Source: Vitrella brassicaformis (lineage: Eukaryota; Sar; Vitrellaceae). Taken from it: a stretch of DNA of 64,000 nt. Where the stretch lies: contig CDMY01000708.1 of NCBI GenBank assembly GCA_001179505.1, forward strand, positions 29,463 through 93,462, in the 5' to 3' direction. Under the pieces are notes generated by a model. That model searched no databases, had not been told where the DNA came from, and saw only the letters and a list, made by a program, of their open reading frames with translations. Both the position numbers and the translations under genes were made by a program. Below, piece after piece: positions 11,664 to 24,530 of this stretch. Each line of letters opens with the position of its first letter. The stretch's first letter is position 1.

Positions 11664-11992
11664 CGCTGAATGTGGGCTGGGGAATGGGCAGTGGGGAGGA
11701 GTCATGTGCTGTGCAGTGATGATAGTTGTTTCTCTTTTTCTCGTATTGTGGTCACGTGTGTGGGGTGGGAGTGGGGGGCTGTGCTGTGCTCGCCTTTGGT
11801 GGTGTGTTGATGTGGGTGGACAGGGGGGCGTGTACACACTGCCAGCTTGGCTCTCTCGACCAACCAACCAACACTGTGTGACGTCTGTCTGTGCGGACAT
11901 GACATTTGTCCGCGTTCAGCCAGCCAGACTCTCTTGCGGATCCACACGGAAGGCACGCATATCGCACACCACAACAGATAGACAGACAGATG
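11664..11992. other. Convergent intergenic spacer
   Basis: The spacer is TG-rich and GACAGACA-rich. No gene is seen. Confidence 0.6.
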
Positions 11993-13776
11993 TCATTCGT
12001 CTTCCTCTTCCTCCTCCTCCTCCAGCTGCGCACGAACCAGCTTAATCAACTTCACACACACACACACACACACACACAGGCACACAGACAAAGACACAGA
12101 CACAGACAGACAGGCACTGATTGTGAGAGTGAGGATTGTGTGTGTGTGTGTGTGTGTGTCCAGGCTATGCTAAGGCCTTCCTTACCAGGAGGTTGAGGGA
12201 GAAGAGGAAGGTCGCCAGGCCCACTTGGATGAGCATGCTCTGACACACACAAGTACGCGCGTTGCAAGTTGCGCTGATGAATGGCCGACCTGACACGACC
12301 GACATCTGTGCGTCCCTCCCTCCCTCCCTCCCTGACTGCCTCACTCACCCACCCACGCCCCACCTGGTAGGACACAGACTTGAGGATCTTCATGCGGTCG
12401 CATGGCTCACACAAACCCTTCAGAAAAACAGACAGACAGACAGACAGACAAACAGATGGATGAGTGAGTGGATGGAACCAATCAGATCAGGTCAATCAAC
12501 ATGAGCCTCCCTCCCTCCCTCTCTCTCTGTCGGCCTTACCTGTATCCTGGATTGGCATCTCCTGACAAGCGACAGCGAGACCAGTGGGCTAGTCAAGGCC
12601 TGAACCAGGGCTGCACAAACACACACACTCACATACATACACACATCAAGGCATACAGGGGGCGGGTGAGTGACGGAGTGAGTACCTGAGACGCAGCCCT
12701 TGAGCGATCCGATTTCATTCGGATCAAGGTGATAGCTCGACGCCACGCGCCGGAACAGACAGCCAGCCTGACACACACACACACACACACACACAAGCGA
12801 ACCAAGACACTTACACACATGAGCCCGTGGCCTGTATGTCTGTGGGCTGGTTCCTTCCTTGCTGTGCTGCCTTCCTCTTTTTGGTCGTTGAGTCACTCAC
12901 AAGGTCATCGCTGGCTGAGTTGGCGAGGTATGGCCCCAGGCCGGCAAAAAAGGCCATCCAGCCATCCTCGCGAAGTGTCAACGTCACACACTCCAGAAAG
13001 TCTGCACACACACACATATACATACCGATTGATTCGTTGCCCGACACTGACCCAGACGTACCCACCGAATGTGGTCAGCGGCCCCTCATAAGCGATGACC
13101 CGTGTGGTCGACACGAGCAGCGGGTAGCACACCACATCACTCAAATACTTGACCGTCCACTGGGCCGAGTCGGCCGGCCACGCTCCGCTCGTCGCCTTGC
13201 CCGACGACGTAGGCGGCCTCTCCCTCGTTGCCAGCCGTCGCTCGGCCGCCGGTGCTGCTGCCAGTGGTGGGGCGGCGCCCTCAGCTACCCTGAGGGGCTG
13301 CTGCTGCTGGTCGCCAGATGGGCGGCCTGGGGGAAGGGGGAGAGGGAAACGAGGGAAGCCATGTGTGTGTGGGGTGTGTTGTGTTGTGATGGAACGACTC
13401 ACTGACTGGCTCACCCCATGGCCACATATTGAGTATTGCCCTCCAGAGTCGTTGCAGGCGGTCGTGCAGCAGCCACTCGAGGGAATACCTCAAACCATCA
13501 CTGACAAGGCAGGCACACACAGACACACAGACAGACAGAAAGGCAGACAGGGAGAGGCTGGGCGTGGGTGTGCGTGAGAGTGTGTCCATGGCGTACACTA
13601 TGCACAGGTGGACAACGTGAAGATGGAAGCCTTTGTACAGACCCGTTACACCCTCGTGACCATAGATCTGAATGAACCACACCAACCAACACACACACAC
13701 CACACACCACCGGATGGCCCACCAGGCCCCTTGTCCCGTCTGTCTGTCTGTCTGTGTGTCTGTCTGTCTGTCTGTC

Positions 13777-13813
<37 letters not shown>

Positions 13814-14365
13814 ACGTGTTGTGTGTGAGTGTGTTGGTGCACCTACCCAGTTGAGCCCTCTGTATACACTGCGTATGAGATCGTTGGGCAGTGGCGGCTG
13901 CACCTGCGACAAAAAGTGCTTCTGCTGCACTCGCTGGAACTTCTGAGTCAACGCACGATAGTTCATCTGAATGAACAACCACCATACCATACCACACCAC
14001 CCACGACAGACAGGCAAGTGGCCACATCTGATGTGTGCATTGATTTGCGTGCATCTCCCTCCTTCAATGGCCTCCCTCCCTCCCTCAATGGCCTCCCTCC
14101 CGCCCGCCAGCCTCTCTCAATCCATGGCTGACCGCGGTGAGTGGGTATGAGACCACGTAGAAAGACGAGAGGCTCATCCTGAACTCGGCCTTGTGCGGGA
14201 GGCCGGCAGGCGCGCCTGATGCGGGAGGCCCGAGTGACGATGGACCGCCATCGCCTGCACACACAACACATGCACGCACATTCCGCACACAGCACAGGCG
14301 ACGGATAGAAGCGGGCGGCAGATCTACCCCTGCCCTGACTGACCTGTGTGAGGCGTGATGTCCAT
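11993..14365 (-). CDS. Mitochondrial carrier-like outer membrane protein (MTCH-type)
   Basis: The product is a predicted mitochondrial membrane protein with carrier-fold repeats. ATG 14365 (MDITPHTG) joins to an exon with FYVVSYPLTAV, then QVQPPLPNDLIRSVYRGLNW, YGHEGVTGLYKGFHLHVVHL and a helix ending ILNMWPW. The central repeat reads YLSDVVCYPLLVSTTRVIAY then DFLECVTLTLREDGWMAFFA, GLGPYLANSA, which is the Px-REDG-FFAGL-P pattern of MTCH/SLC25 repeats. A third repeat has ALTSPLVSLSLVRRCQSRIQ. The last exons give a long hydrophobic helix (MLIQVGLATFLFSLNLLVRK) and an acidic tail of Glu residues. The canonical PX[DE]XX[KR] carrier motif is absent, which fits MTCH-like rather than transport-competent SLC25 members. 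Introns are rich in TG toward the acceptor. Some exon limits are uncertain. Confidence 0.55.
13740..13812. repeat. TCTG/TG microsatellite in intron
   Basis: TCTG repeats turn into (TG)n within an intron of the MTCH-like gene. On the sense strand this is a (CA)n to GACA tract. Confidence 0.85.
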
Positions 14366-14450
14366 CGTTGCAGCTGTCGGTTGCTCGAACGGCGCACACA
14401 AAGGGGGAGGGGGAGAGGGAGAGGGAGTGTTTTCGTGAAAGCCGCAGCGT

Positions 14451-14460
14451 TTGCGAGCTT
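14451..14460 (-). promoter_or_regulatory. TTGCGAGCTT motif upstream of MTCH-like gene
   Basis: The recurrent element lies about 86 nt upstream of ATG 14365. Confidence 0.4.
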
Positions 14461-14932
14461 AGAGTGGCGGAGGAGCTGCGATGGTGACCTATTCCTGTGA
14501 AGGCCAGCGTCCTCTCCTGAGCGTTCACATGCCGCAGATCTGCCGGGTCGCGCCAGCAAGATCTCAATCGCATTGCATGTGTTGCTTCTCGCCATCAATC
14601 GCCAGCAAGAAGCCAAATGGTTTGAGTGGTCCCATCTGTGTATGTCATGTCATGTGCACTGACAGATCCCGCCCATTCGTCATGCCATGACTGACTGCGG
14701 CCTGAGGCCGGTAGGCTTACTGACTGCCACACACACACACACACACGTCAATCAACCAAGCAAGCAGCCAACCGACCAACCAGCCAAGACCCAGCAGCAA
14801 CCACCCAACCACCACAACCACATCAACAACAGCAAGTGTGCTGTACCAGGAAAAACACGCCATCCATTTCCCTCCCTCCCTCCCTCCCTCCCTCCCTCCA
14901 CGCGCAACGCGACAATCCACCCCATCCCTCGC

Positions 14933-15415
14933 TCAGAGCACGCGAGGCTTCCTCATCATCGGAATGTCGTCCGCATCCGACCCGAGGCTCTCCTCGGGAT
15001 CAACAATCTTGATCCGCCTGAACCACACAGCAACAAACGAATCACATGCACCGATCTCGCCTGTCAGTCGGGTGGGTCGGGTCGGCAACTCTGCTTACTG
15101 AGGCGGCCTCTCGGGCAGGCCCATCTGCTGTCGTCGCAGCTTGTAGAGGAACTCTCTGTACGCCTCGGTCCTTGCGTACGCGCCGCTCGAGGCCGCCTCG
15201 GGCAGCCGCTCAACATATCCCCTGGCGAACTTCTCGTAGTTGTTGCTCTGGTAGTTGTCGAACCAGTCCGCAGACACATAGGAAAAGAAGACGCCGATCC
15301 CGAGGAGCGTGCTCATTATCCACATGGTCTGCTTCGGCGTGCGTGGAGCGCCGAGGAAGTTGGGGAAGAAGCGGTAGCTGGGACGCTCGGGATCAAACTT
15401 GCGCCACGAGTCCAT
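14933..15415 (-). CDS. 133-aa single-pass membrane protein, likely organellar, function unknown
   Basis: Two exons (15415-15099, 15017-14933) join in frame: ...RPPQ then RIKIVDPEESLGSDADD, ending RKPRVL. The N-terminus MDSWRKFDPERPSYRFFPNF is followed by one membrane helix (TMWIMSTLLGIGVFFSYVSA), then a charged region with LYKLRRQQMGLPERPP. There is no cleavable signal peptide. Size and layout resemble accessory subunits of mitochondrial respiratory complexes, but no specific family is recognised. It shares the 15416-15680 promoter with the next gene. Confidence 0.6.
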
Positions 15416-15517
15416 CTTGGCGGCTGGGCGAAGCCGCCAGGAACTCAGGCGGTGGCAGTCTTCGGTGGTGGTGGTTAAGGGTAAGATTTGGCAGTCTTCT
15501 GGCACGCCAGACGAAAA

Positions 15518-15527
15518 GCTCGCAAGA
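15518..15527. promoter_or_regulatory. AGCTCGCAAG motif in divergent promoter
   Basis: The element lies about 100 nt from the 15415 start and about 155 nt from the 15681 start. A variant, GAGCTTGCAC, lies at 15537-15546. Confidence 0.4.
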
Positions 15528-15680
15528 GAAGGTCGTGAGCTTGCACTTCTGAAATCGCTTTCCTCGAAGGATTCGCCTCTTCCTCTGTCGGCTTCTCTAC
15601 GCAGCAAGAAATAGGGGGTGCCAATCTTCCGCCCTCGTAGACGTCTCGGCCCTGAGATCTTTCACCACCACTAGTCAGCG

Positions 15681-16141
15681 ATGTCGGTCCAAGAGCAGCC
15701 TCCCGCGGCCTCGGGCGAGACGCGCGGTCCGTCCACGAGTCCGACGAGCTCACCCCGCCACATGAACACCTTCGAGCGAATGCTGTCGGGCATCGCGGAC
15801 GCGCTCACGTTCGCCGGCCACGTAGTTCTGCCTCCTACACCCAAGCACGCGTAAGCAGCGGCAGAGAGAGGCGGGAAGGGACGCAAAAAGGCTCAAACGA
15901 CGCGCAGATGTGTCTTGTTCTTCTCGCCTGCAGGAAGGACAAGAGCAAGAAGTATGTGCGTCCGCCTCGCCGGCTGCCTCCCGTGAGCACCAGCCTGGTG
16001 CTGGACGACGACGAGCCCTCCCCGCCCCCTGTGAGGGCCACCGACGCACGCACCGTGACGCGCACCGGCACCAAGGACGCCAAAACTGCCGCCCCGGCCA
16101 TAGCAGACAGGAGGACCACTGCAGCCACGGATGTGCCGTAG
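15681..16141 (+). CDS. 125-aa Pro/Thr-rich protein, function unknown
   Basis: Two exons (15681-15850 and 15934-16141) join at Ala in frame. Exon 1 has FERMLSGIADALTFAGHVVL, an amphipathic helix. Exon 2 is basic, then Pro/Thr/Ala-rich (KKYVRPPRRLPPVSTSLVL, DDDEPSPPP), ending TAATDVP. No transmembrane segment or known domain is seen. The stop codon lies at the start of a sequence repeated on both sides of the assembly gap, so a different 3' end is possible if that region is misassembled. Confidence 0.5.
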
Positions 16142-16167
16142 GAGGGATAGGGTGATGGGTGGGTGGG

Positions 16168-16467
16168 NNNNNNNNNNNNNNNNNNNNNNNNNNNNNNNNN
16201 NNNNNNNNNNNNNNNNNNNNNNNNNNNNNNNNNNNNNNNNNNNNNNNNNNNNNNNNNNNNNNNNNNNNNNNNNNNNNNNNNNNNNNNNNNNNNNNNNNNN
16301 NNNNNNNNNNNNNNNNNNNNNNNNNNNNNNNNNNNNNNNNNNNNNNNNNNNNNNNNNNNNNNNNNNNNNNNNNNNNNNNNNNNNNNNNNNNNNNNNNNNN
16401 NNNNNNNNNNNNNNNNNNNNNNNNNNNNNNNNNNNNNNNNNNNNNNNNNNNNNNNNNNNNNNNNNNN
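16168..16467. other. Assembly gap of 300 N with identical flanks
   Basis: Exactly 300 N. The 30 bases before it (16138-16167) are repeated after it (16468-16497), beginning GTAGGAGGGATAGGGTG. Either the gap is false (overlapping contig ends that were not merged) or it spans a tandem repeat. Confidence 0.9.
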
Positions 16468-16497
16468 GTAGGAGGGATAGGGTGATGGGTGGGTGGG

Positions 16498-17889
16498 TGG
16501 GGGTGGGGGTGGATAATTTGTTGACGGTCGGCCTTTTTTGGTTTATAGGATGGATGCTTAGCGATGCGGTGGCGGGTGGGAGGGAGGGAGGGGAGGGGGG
16601 TAGTGCTGGCATATCGCCTAGTGTGTATCAATCAATGTGTGTAACACGGGGGTTTTGGCTGCTCGCTGGTCCTTGATTGCTGTGCGTGGACGTATGGATG
16701 TGTGTGTGCGTCCGTCTGTCTGTGTGGATTGGATTGTTAGTGAGCGGCTCTGATGCCCCCTTCCACCCTCGCCCTCGCCCTCCCCTCCCCCGTGTTTGGT
16801 GCCCGTCCATCGAGAGATCAGATGGACAGGGGCGGGAGGGAGTGCGGGGGTGGAAGAAAGGAAGGCGGACGATCGCATGATGATGACGATGATGGCGATG
16901 ATGGTGATGATGGCATTTTTTGTGTTCATTTTGTTTCCTTGTGCGCCCCCACTGCTTGTAAATGACGACTGACTGCTCCTGCTCTCTGAAACAGAGGGCG
17001 GGACATGTTGATATGTAGCCGTAGCGATGACACGCAACGGGACGGAACGGACGACGGGTCCTGGGCCGATCCGTCGACATGCCGATGAGGAGCACTCTCT
17101 GTTCTTTTTCTTACCTTTTTCCTTTGTCCTTTCAGTCTGCCTGCCTGTTTCCTGTCTGCCGATCACAGGGTGCCTGTTTCGCTGTGGTTTCATGTCGACT
17201 ACCTCTTCGTGTCGGCTGGACGGGACGTGTCGTGACACTGCCCTGTCCTCCCGACACGCAGACAAGGCTGACGTGGCCTCAGCTGGGCGGCACACTTGAG
17301 TTTGCGGCCAAGAGAAGAGAGTGGTGTGTTTCGCCGAGTCGATATGATCTTATGATCTTTTTGCTTGCCCGTCGGTGTGTCGTTGTGTGCCTCGCTCGCG
17401 TTGTGGTGGGCGGGATGATTTGGGTGCTTGGTCATCAGCAATCGAGCACTTATTTCATGTCGTCGTCCTCTTCGGAAGCGAGCACACTCCCGGTCGTTTC
17501 ATGAGACTGACCCTCTTGGTGCACATCAACGGGATTTCGATGTGAAGCAACAAAGGCCATGTGAAATGCGATGTGCTCACAACATCACTCAGATGCACAC
17601 AGACGCACACACAGAGACAGTTACTTGTCACTTGTGTCACTTTTCACGGCGGATCTCCCACTTCGCCATGAGCCCATGCCTCTGCCCCCCTCCTCGCCTT
17701 CCCGCAACGGCGCCGCAGATCCATTTCCATCACTTTCCACTTCGTGACCGCGCGATCGTCTCGCGCCAAGGGTCTGAGATCTTTCGCAGCGAATTCGCCT
17801 CTTTCGCTTGTTCGAGCGAAAGAGCCTCTCTCTAGCATAGCCCACGTGCCTACAGCCTCTCCCTGCTCCTCCTGTGATCCGCCAGCGCC
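16498..17889. other. Long spacer, simple repeats, 5' region of EF-hand gene
   Basis: The spacer holds GGGTG and GGGAGG runs, a GATGATGGT tract (16877-16914) and T/C-rich stretches. No ORF reads like protein. The last 120 nt hold inverted TTCGCTTG/CGAGCGAAAG sequence (about 17798-17822), a weak variant of the promoter element. Confidence 0.5.
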
Positions 17890-18065
17890 ATGAAGATCAA
17901 CGACGAAAGCACACCGAAGAGAAACACCCGCGAATTTGTCGACGCCGTCACAGGCAACGACAGGGAAAGCAAGCAGATCCTCAATGTCCTCAAGGTTGGC
18001 AGGGCAACCACACGCACACACACGGCGGGACGTCACAAGGACGCTCGCGCATGAGTGAGGGGCGG

Positions 18066-18097
<32 letters not shown>

Positions 18098-19384
18098 GGT
18101 GCCTGCAGGGTATGGATAAGGACGCCGACGGCAAGTACGACCTCCACGACGTTGTCGCCGCTGCCAAACAGGTGCGCAGCGCATGCAAGGGACCGGCACA
18201 AAGAGGCGGGGGTGCGTGTGTGGGGGGGTGCTATCGCGTGTGTGCTCTGCAGGTGGTTAATTCGCAGAACTCCGTCAAGAGGATGCGGTGTCTCGTGGTG
18301 GCGATAATCATCCTGTGGGTCGCCACGGTGCTTGTCATGTTCGGCCTGACTGCCGCGGCGGTCAAGCTCCTCGACGACATCAGGGTTAGACACAACAACG
18401 GCCTGCTCGAGACATCCGACGGCAGCATCTCCATCCGTAAGCACACCACAGTGCCACACGCACACACAGATAGGGAGAGAGAGGGTGTGTGTGTGTGTGT
18501 GCGTGTGCGCCTCTTTGTGATGTGTCGTGTGTCGTGTGTTCTGTCAGGCACTCATCCCAACTTTGCCGACACGAACCTCCTGGACCCGGCGAGCGGCGAC
18601 ATGACAATCCGCGACTACGACACTGTTAACACGGTGCGCCACACACACACACACACACACACAAGGAATGCCACCCTTCCATCCATGTGTGTGTCCGTCT
18701 CCAGTTCGCGCACACGCTGAGCAGCGGCAAGGAGATGCTCTTTCGCGTCGACTGGATGGAGCAGGACCCGGGCAAGTCCATCACCCTACACATGGCCGGC
18801 GGCTTCACCATCATGGCTGACAAAGGTGCGCTCCTTCCCTCCACCCCTCCCTCCTCTGTGCATCTCTCCATCTATCGGCCGTCGGTGTGTTGTGTGATGG
18901 TCAGAGGGTGTCAAGCTGACCGGCCCCGACGAGGAGGAGATCGACTTTGTGTCACGCGACGCCACCAACAGCACCGGCCGCCGTCTGCAGACAGCGGACA
19001 ACGCAACGCCGCAATGCCTCGGCAACCCAGAGGTCTGCTGTGCTCGCGTTGGGGGCGGATCGTGCCTCTCCGGTAGGTACCACCACACAAGGAACTACAG
19101 CACACGTGGATCGACAGACCTGGGCGGCCATATTGGTGGATGTATCGGTCATGTGTGGTGTGGTGTGTGGTGCAGGTTACCGGAAGCAGGCGGGGCTGTA
19201 TTCCAAGACGCTCAAGACCAACCTCGGCAAAGTGAGGCAGGCCGCCACACACACAGGCACACACACACACACACACGGACGCCACCATCTCTTTGGGTGG
19301 CTCTCAATGTTTGTATGTGTCGCTGTATGTCTGTCTTGTGTGCAGGATAACCAGCTCAAGAAGGTTGTGAGCAGCATGTGGTAG
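17890..19384 (+). CDS. EF-hand, single-pass membrane protein, function unknown
   Basis: Eight small exons join in frame. After a cytosolic N-terminus (MKINDESTPKRNTREF) comes one EF-hand-like loop, DKDADGKYDLHD (18115-18150), whose acidic residues are spaced for calcium. A single membrane helix follows (CLVVAIIILWVATVLVMFGL, 18292-18351), then an extracytoplasmic domain with DWMEQDPGKSITLHMAGGF and GPDEEEIDFVSRDATNS. A Cys-containing segment (CLGNPEVCCARVGGGSC) lies near the end, and the protein terminates LKKVVSSMW. The RRLQ stretch after the membrane segment is noted because the same tetrad recurs in the secreted repeat proteins at 50-57 kb. Introns show CA tracts after the donor and TG tracts before the acceptor (for example 18437-18547 and 19231-19345). 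The family is not recognised. Confidence 0.65.
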
Positions 19385-21002
19385 GGAGGCTGATCGATGC
19401 AGCCATCCAGCCTTTTGTAGTCGGTGGGGGGCGCTTGTGTGTATGCGTGTGTGTGTGTGTATGTGTGTGTGTGTGTGTGTGTGTGTACATGAGCCTTTAT
19501 GGCTCATAAATACCTACCTGCCTTCTCACTTGGTTGGTCGGTTGGTGTCCTCCTGGGCACGCAGCCGTCAATGACATCAATGGGGGCGGTGTGCTCTTTT
19601 CATCCCTTGATCGATTCATTGATTGAGCGAGGAGTGCTTCCGTCGTCTGCCTGCCTGCCTACTGTCTCCCTGCCCTTGATCGCTTCCTCCCTATATCTCT
19701 CGCAATCTCGTTTCTTCGTTCGTGCCGAATGACGTGTGCCGCCAATTGTATTAGTTGCCCACTTTTGTGGCCTCCTCCGGTCAGTTTGCTGCCTTGCTGG
19801 GGTATCATGTCCTCTGCCGCTACCATGATCGGCAAGGCCGTCAAACGTCTTTGCCGGTCAGCGTTGCGGCGGGTGGTGCTGATGCACTGGCATGGCACAA
19901 GCTGCTGGTGTTGAGAGCAGAGAAGAGAAGACCAGAGAACAATTGGCTGTCTGTGGGCTGTGGGTGAGTGGCCGTCTGTTTGGTGGTGTTTTGCACCGTA
20001 CCGTCCCGTGCTGACCTCTCATCTGATAACGTCTGTCTGCCTATCGGTCTGTGGGTCCGCTTCTGTGTGTGTGTGAGTGGCTGTCACCCCAGACGTCAGG
20101 GGGCCCCTCGTGCAGCAACCAACTGTGTCTTCACCGAACACAGCTGGTTTCTTGCAAAGGAGGCCCTGAGGCCTGGGAGGCACCGCAAACACACGCACGG
20201 ACAGAAAGAATGGCTAGAAAGATGTCTGCCTGCAATGTCAGCTACACACGCGCACGAATGGATTGATTGGGGAATGGTGGATGTGTTTCTAATCTCTTCG
20301 CTGGTGCCTGTGTTTGGTCGAGGAGGCGGACCGGGGGGGATGTGCGTGAGAGCGTTGGTGGTACGCACTGCCGCTGTGCCGACCAGAGCTCTCAGGCTGT
20401 GCGTACCAACCAGAGCTCTCAGCCTCGTCCTCTTCCTCTGTGTCTGCCCCCAATCGATCACCAGCCTCCAGCGTGGCGACAAGTGACAATGCAAGCGCTG
20501 ATGGTTGAGGCCTACATGCCTTCGGTGGTGTTTTTTCGCCACTCTGGGGAAGTGAGTGGCGGTCTCAGCCATCAGCAAACAGTAGGGTAGTTGCGTGCGT
20601 CCTGTACGTCCATGCATTCAGGTTTTTTCGACCTGCGTCTTTGCTTGTGTGTGTACGTAGCTCTATAGCTATCTTCATTCGGCTGGTGACACGAAGCCGC
20701 TGAGAGCCTTAGTTTAATGATGGTCAGCCTGTGTTCCACGCTTAAGATGATTCATTCATGGAGATCTCCATAAAGAGAATGATGGTGCAGAGCAGCTGCA
20801 ACAGAGAGGGCTCACAGACCTGACACACAGCCAGAGGAAAACAGCTGTTGCCTTTGTGCAGAGCTAAGCTCGCAAACGGCATCTGCGAGCTTAGCTCAAA
20901 GGGAAAGGGAGATCTGTCCTTTCCCCCCGGATGTAGCGTGCAGGCAAGAGTCTCTGCTCACATGCATCCATTATCACTCATTAACACGACGCATCCCTGA
21001 GA
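19385..21002. other. Gene-poor spacer with promoter palindrome
   Basis: The spacer holds a TG repeat (19437-19487) and two close copies of ACCAGAGCTCTCAG (20382-20424). The promoter palindrome lies at 20861-20897. Open frames here are Cys/Val-rich products of TGTG repeats, so no gene is called. Confidence 0.5.
20861..20897. promoter_or_regulatory. 14-bp perfect inverted repeat carrying the GCGAGCTTAG motif
   Basis: GAGCTAAGCTCGCA (20861-20874) and TGCGAGCTTAGCTC (20884-20897) are exact reverse complements around a 9-nt centre. The repeat lies 105-140 nt before ATG 21003. It is the longest form of the recurrent element and suggests dimeric factor binding. Confidence 0.5.
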
Positions 21003-24000
21003 ATGAAGCTCATCTCTACCCTGCACATACTCCTGCTGCTGCTGCTCGTTTCCATCCACAATGTCCCAGCCACAGCCTTCCATCTCCCCTCAGCCACCTC
21101 GTTCCTTCTCCGTCGGCCCTCTCTGCGGACGTCTGCGCGTGCCGCCACACAGCGGACGACAAGCGATGAGTCCCATCAATCCACTCAGTCGAATCTCGGC
21201 CTGGCTGACAAGTACGAGCGGCCAAAGCCAGCCATCGACATCCGCCACTTTGCCGGCTGGAGCAGCGACCCGCCTGAGGTGCCGGTGGACGCGTACAAGC
21301 TGCTGGCCTACCTGGACGAGGAGCGGCTGCCGCCATTGCTCGAGGGCGTGACGGGCGTCAAGGGGTTGGACGTGCGGGTGCTCAATGTGGCGGAGAACCA
21401 GCTCAGATCTGCACTGCTTGACGTCACCAGAAGGCGGCAGAAACAGGTGGGAGTGCATATGCGGACGGAGAGCTGAGGGAGCCACGTCTGGTGTGTGTTG
21501 ACTGACAGTTTTCGGATGAGGACTCGGTGCAGTGGTTCTCTTCCCGGCACAACGTGACGAGCCGCGTATTCGGCAAGGTGAGGCGGCGGCTGGCCCAGCG
21601 GCACCCTCACGGACACGCCACCAGCCCCCTGGAGGACCTGGCGTACCCCGCCATGGACTCCATTGAGGACAGCAACAGAGAGGAGGCCTTCAGCATGTAC
21701 TATGAGTACTTCAGGCAAAGGTGCCTTCTTACTCGTGGCTGTATGGCATGGTAGTGTCATGTGCATGGATTCGATGGGTGCATCTGTTGTCTGCCTGTCT
21801 GCCGTGCAGGTGTTTTTCGGATGGTGCGTCATCGGAGGATGAGGCTGGTGAAGAGAGCAACCGGAATGGTGACGGCGGTGGCGATGGTGATGGCCCGTTA
21901 GGTCTGCCCCCCGCCTCTCAGCTGAGTGTGGTGTGGGACCCCTCCCCCAGTTACCTCCACGAGTGGGAGGTGTCGCGGCGGCTCGAGTACCCCACTCTCA
22001 GGCTGCACGCTGGCATCAACGCATCACCACTTTTCGGGTAGGGAGGACGACACACATGCCCCTTGCTTGATGGATGGATGCATGTGTGGCGGGCGTGTTG
22101 TGGTATATACTTCTGTGTGTGGATCAGGTGCACGGTCTTGAGCGCGATGCTTGAGCTGTTCGCCCTGGTCAACTCCCCCTCTCACGCCTACCACTCCACC
22201 CCAATCGTCACCCCTCCCACCGACGCAGAGAGCGAGGGAGAAGATCTGTCCGATTTATCCGTCGACTTCGATTTCCCCCCACCGCCGCCCTTTCATGAGA
22301 GCGAGCTGGACGACACCTCCCGCCCGCGGCCGAACGTGCACAGCGTCCTCTACAAGCAGAAGGAGCTTGAGTGCTACGAGTTCGTTGAGGGGCCGGAGGG
22401 TGACGACGAGGGGCTGGACTTCAACCTGTTCTTCGGACAGACGGGCGACTACGGCATGAGCAGCGAGGAGGAGTGGCGGTACGTGGAGAGCACGAAGGAC
22501 AAGAGCTCCTTTGACCTTTACAACTCGCTGATTGAGAGCGGTGTGGCGCCTGAACGAGCCATCGAGATATGCACCAACTCTGCCAGGTGGGTCGGTCACC
22601 GACACAGCACAGCACAGCACAGCACAGCACACGACGCATGTAATGTCCGACCAACAGGCGCCGAGAGTCATCCGCCCTATGGCAGTCCGGCCGGCTGCCG
22701 GTTCGCGAGCTCACTGGCCGCATGCTGGGCTACGGTCTCGAGGAGACGGCCAAGCTGCTCACGGGCGGGGCGCAGCTGCTGCAGAGGCTGGGCAGGCGAC
22801 AACTCGACTTCACCGAAAACTGCCTCGCCTATGTATGCAGAGGCCACACACAAATTCTTCAGACACACGGATGGCTGGCTGGCTGGCTGGATGGATGGAT
22901 GGAGCGTGTCGTTGGTTGTCTTGTCTGTCAGGGGTGTGAGCAGTACATGGGAGTCTCGCAGCACGAGGCGTTGCGGTACGCCGACGCGGCGCACAGCCAG
23001 CAGGCCTCGCTGCTGTACATGCAGTCGCTCATCATCGTCCACGAGCTGCTCAACCGCATCCGCACCGCCAGGGGCTTCCCGCTGCCGACAAAGTATGACG
23101 TGGGCGTGCTGGAGGAGAGCGGCAAACGGGGCTATCGGCCCGAAAACAAGACGGAGGAAGACATTGTCGACTTTATGCGTATGTTGGCAACACAGAGATG
23201 GGGGCAAAGGGGAGGATATCAGGGAGGGGTGTGTGTGTGTGTGTAGTGGGATTCCCGTCAGAAGGGCTGGACTTGACGAACCGGACGCAGGCGGCCATGT
23301 TTCTTTATGAGTTCTTCAACCAGGCTTGCTTCGACGGCACCCTGCTCAAGGTGCCCATCGACATAGACGACCACATGCACAGCCTGGGTAGGTAGGACGG
23401 ACAACAAACGCATCACCCACAACATGTGGGTGTGCTGTGCATATCTTTGTATGTGCAGGGTATACCCATTACGTGTTGGACCGCCCTCGGCCGCCCCGGA
23501 TAAGGCTGAGCGGCCGGCTCTTCGCCGACGACAAGTACATCCCCCTCCTCGCCCACACCCTCCTCGAACAGATGCTCACCGTATGGGAGCTCTCCACTGT
23601 CCACTTCCTTGACCCACAGGTGCCCTCTCCCCCCCTACACACAGACACGCACACACACGCATCGCTTGTGTGTGTCAGATGGGCATCGGGCAGAGCGCCG
23701 TGTCGCTGTTCGAGCCGACTCGGTTCGGCATCAAGCGTCAGGAGCTGCGCGAGAAGGCCGAGATCAACGACTGGCCGTTCCACTTCGACTGGAGCGCCGA
23801 TCTCACTTTGCTGATGAACGACACCGAGCTGGCGGCGTATGAGAGAGAGGAGGACCAGGACGACGAGGAGACTGCTGACGTGGGCAAGGGATGTGGGGAG
23901 GGCGGGAGGTGTGCTGATGGGGTGGGGTGTGTCTGTGCTGTGTGTATTGTTTGGTCAGTGGTACCTGAGTCTCATTGCCAAGGGGTTTCCCGCCGACCGT

Positions 24001-24496
24001 GCGCTTGACATCATCAACGAAGCCGTCAGGTCAGCCCACACCCACACCCACGCCCCCAACCGCGCATCCATCCAGCGCACTCTCTCTGTGTGTCATCAAT
24101 CCATCCATGCATCAGGCGGCACGACCCCCGAGAGGCGTGGCGATTCCTGCCTGATGCGCAAGAGCAAGAGCAAGAGCAGGAGAAAGACGACGAGGAGGAC
24201 AGACCCGGAGCCCCCCGTCGGTACCTGAAGCCCTTTCTCGGCATGACGCTGCCGGTCCGCGAGCTGGCGGCGGCTTTGGTGGCGGAGTGCCCCATCGAGG
24301 CTGAGAGGCTCATGTACACGGGTCTGCCGAGCATGCTGTACTTGGCTGAGGCGTTTGCTGTGGAGCAGGAGGGCCTGGCGGGGAGGGAGCTGTCGGAGGG
24401 GGAGCGGTACAATGCCAGCATGAAGATGATCGCCTTCATGGAAAACGCATTCAAACAGGTAGGGCTTAGCTCGGTAGGACTGACTGTCGCCATGCA

Positions 24497-24530
<34 letters not shown>

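Noticed and set aside
13600-13860. Cys/Val-rich peptides from TGTG and TCTG tracts
   Set aside because: These are translated microsatellites within introns. Many similar frames occur across the window.
16163-16485. Open frames across the N gap
   Set aside because: They are made of unknown residues and have no content.
19968-20486. A 172-aa plus-strand open frame in the gene-poor spacer
   Set aside because: Composition follows TG-rich sequence and a local duplication. It has no conserved motif and no promoter element in front.
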